NCBI RefSeq assembly: GCF_900113315.1
Contig: NZ_FOZG01000002.1
Span: 930,001 to 994,000 of the forward strand
Origin: Sphingomonas jatrophae
GTDB taxonomy: Bacteria > Pseudomonadota > Alphaproteobacteria > Sphingomonadales > Sphingomonadaceae
Direction: 5' to 3'
Length of the DNA: 64,000 nucleotides
Below are positions 63,434-64,000 of the stretch, piece after piece. Numbering within the stretch: position 1 is the first letter of the stretch; every line of letters begins with the position of its first letter. Under the pieces are notes generated by a model that ran no database searches, was not told the origin of the DNA, and saw only the letters and a program-made list of their open reading frames with translations. The position numbers and the translations under genes were made by a program.

Positions 63434-63992
63434 GCAGCCCCGCCGCGGCAAGCAATGCGCGAGTCTCGAACAGCGGGAGGCCGACGACGTTGGAGTGGCT
63501 GCCCGCCAGATGCCGCACCCACGCCTCGGCATAGCCCTGGATGGCATAGCCGCCCGCCTTGCCGCGCCACTCGCCACCGGCGAGATAGGCGGCCCGCTCG
63601 GCCGCGGAGAGCGGCTTGAACGCGACCACGCTGGTGGCCTCGCGCGTGCGCATCCGCCCGTCAGGCCCAGCCAGCGCAAGCGCGGTGTGGACGCGGTGGC
63701 GCCGTCCGGCGAGCAGATCGAGGCAGGTGGCCGCGGTCGCCTCATCCTCGGCCTTGGGCAGGATGCGGCGGCCAGCGGCAACCACCGTGTCGGCGGCGAG
63801 CACCCACGCGTCCGCCCGCCGCGCGGCCACTGCTGCGGCCTTCGCGGCGGCAAGCCGGCGGGCATAGGGCAGCGGCAGTTCGCCCTTCTGCGGCGATTCA
63901 TCGATGTCGGCGGCATCCACGGCCGCGGGCGTCAGCCCCAGCCGGGCGAGCAGCTCCAGCCGCCGGGGGCTGGCGGATGCGAGGATCAGCAT
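63423..63992 (-). CDS. maf: Maf-family nucleoside triphosphate pyrophosphatase
   Basis: A 189-residue house-cleaning enzyme that hydrolyses non-canonical or excess nucleotides (dTTP/UTP or modified pyrimidines, depending on subtype). The phosphate-binding start LILASASPRRLELL, the E-S-P in DESPQ, the catalytic ADTVVAAG (general-base Asp), LPKAEDEATAA, GEWRGKAGGYAIQG and SHSNVVGLPL are all present. The gene is complete, with its ATG at 63992, 8 bases from the window edge. It overlaps the next gene by about 11 bases. Confidence 0.95.
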   Translation of the reverse strand: MLILASASPRRLELLARLGLTPAAVDAADIDESPQKGELPLPYARRLAAAKAAAVAARRADAWVLAADTVVAAGRRILPKAEDEATAATCLDLLAGRRHRVHTALALAGPDGRMRTREATSVVAFKPLSAAERAAYLAGGEWRGKAGGYAIQGYAEAWVRHLAGSHSNVVGLPLFETRALLAAAGLLAG

Positions 63993-64000
63993 GGGCCTCA

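Overview
The window is a GC-rich chromosomal segment from an alphaproteobacterium, most likely a Sphingomonas-type member of the Sphingomonadaceae. The evidence is the base composition, the maf / RNase E/G-like / yacG / tRNA-Phe block, the sucA-sucB pair, sphingomonad-style palindromic intergenic repeats and the general protein flavour. This assignment rests on family resemblance only.

Layout. 1-1546: end of sucA and complete sucB (2-oxoglutarate dehydrogenase E1 and E2). 1659-2519: a subclass B3 metallo-beta-lactamase whose start codon lies inside a palindromic repeat. 2523-6020: kynureninase, an APC permease and a secreted alpha/beta hydrolase. 6142-39757: a type VI secretion system (T6SS) in three blocks. 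The first block (minus strand) is ompA-like, tssA, tssB, tssC, hcp, tagJ, tssE, tssF, tssG, clpV. Divergent from it (plus) are vgrG, a DUF6931-like gene and an FHA-domain gene. A DUF5063 gene and an M20 peptidase interrupt the cluster. The next block (minus) is tssK, tssL, tssM, tagF, pppA, ppkA, with an inner-membrane M23 peptidase divergent from tssK. After a small secreted protein and a CPBP protease comes a PAAR protein with a very long alanine-rich helical tail, followed by a DUF4123 adaptor and a YjaB-like acetyltransferase. 40241-57751: a three-gene two-partner-secretion operon made of TpsB, a 4164-residue TpsA and a CHAT-protease lipoprotein. 58022-63992: acs, gor, a secreted Pro/Tyr-rich protein, tRNA-Phe, yacG, an RNase E/G-family gene and maf.

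How the parts work together. The T6SS has 12 of the 13 core components; TssJ is absent, while TssL has a peptidoglycan-binding OmpA domain and a separate OmpA protein is encoded at the head of the sheath operon. It carries a full threonine-phosphorylation switch (kinase, phosphatase, FHA reader, TagF). TssL and the kinase share an N-terminal RTVF-x-P-x-P motif that probably serves as the phospho-threonine FHA docking site, and kinase, TssL and FHA protein share a Trp-Gly-rich low-complexity linker. The PAAR-DUF4123 pair is the likely effector-delivery module.

The most novel-looking system is the TpsB-TpsA-CHAT operon. A caspase-like protease that should sit on the outer membrane is co-encoded with a giant surface exoprotein, whose only cysteines lie in its last 84 residues, suggesting a disulfide anchor plus dedicated proteolytic processing.
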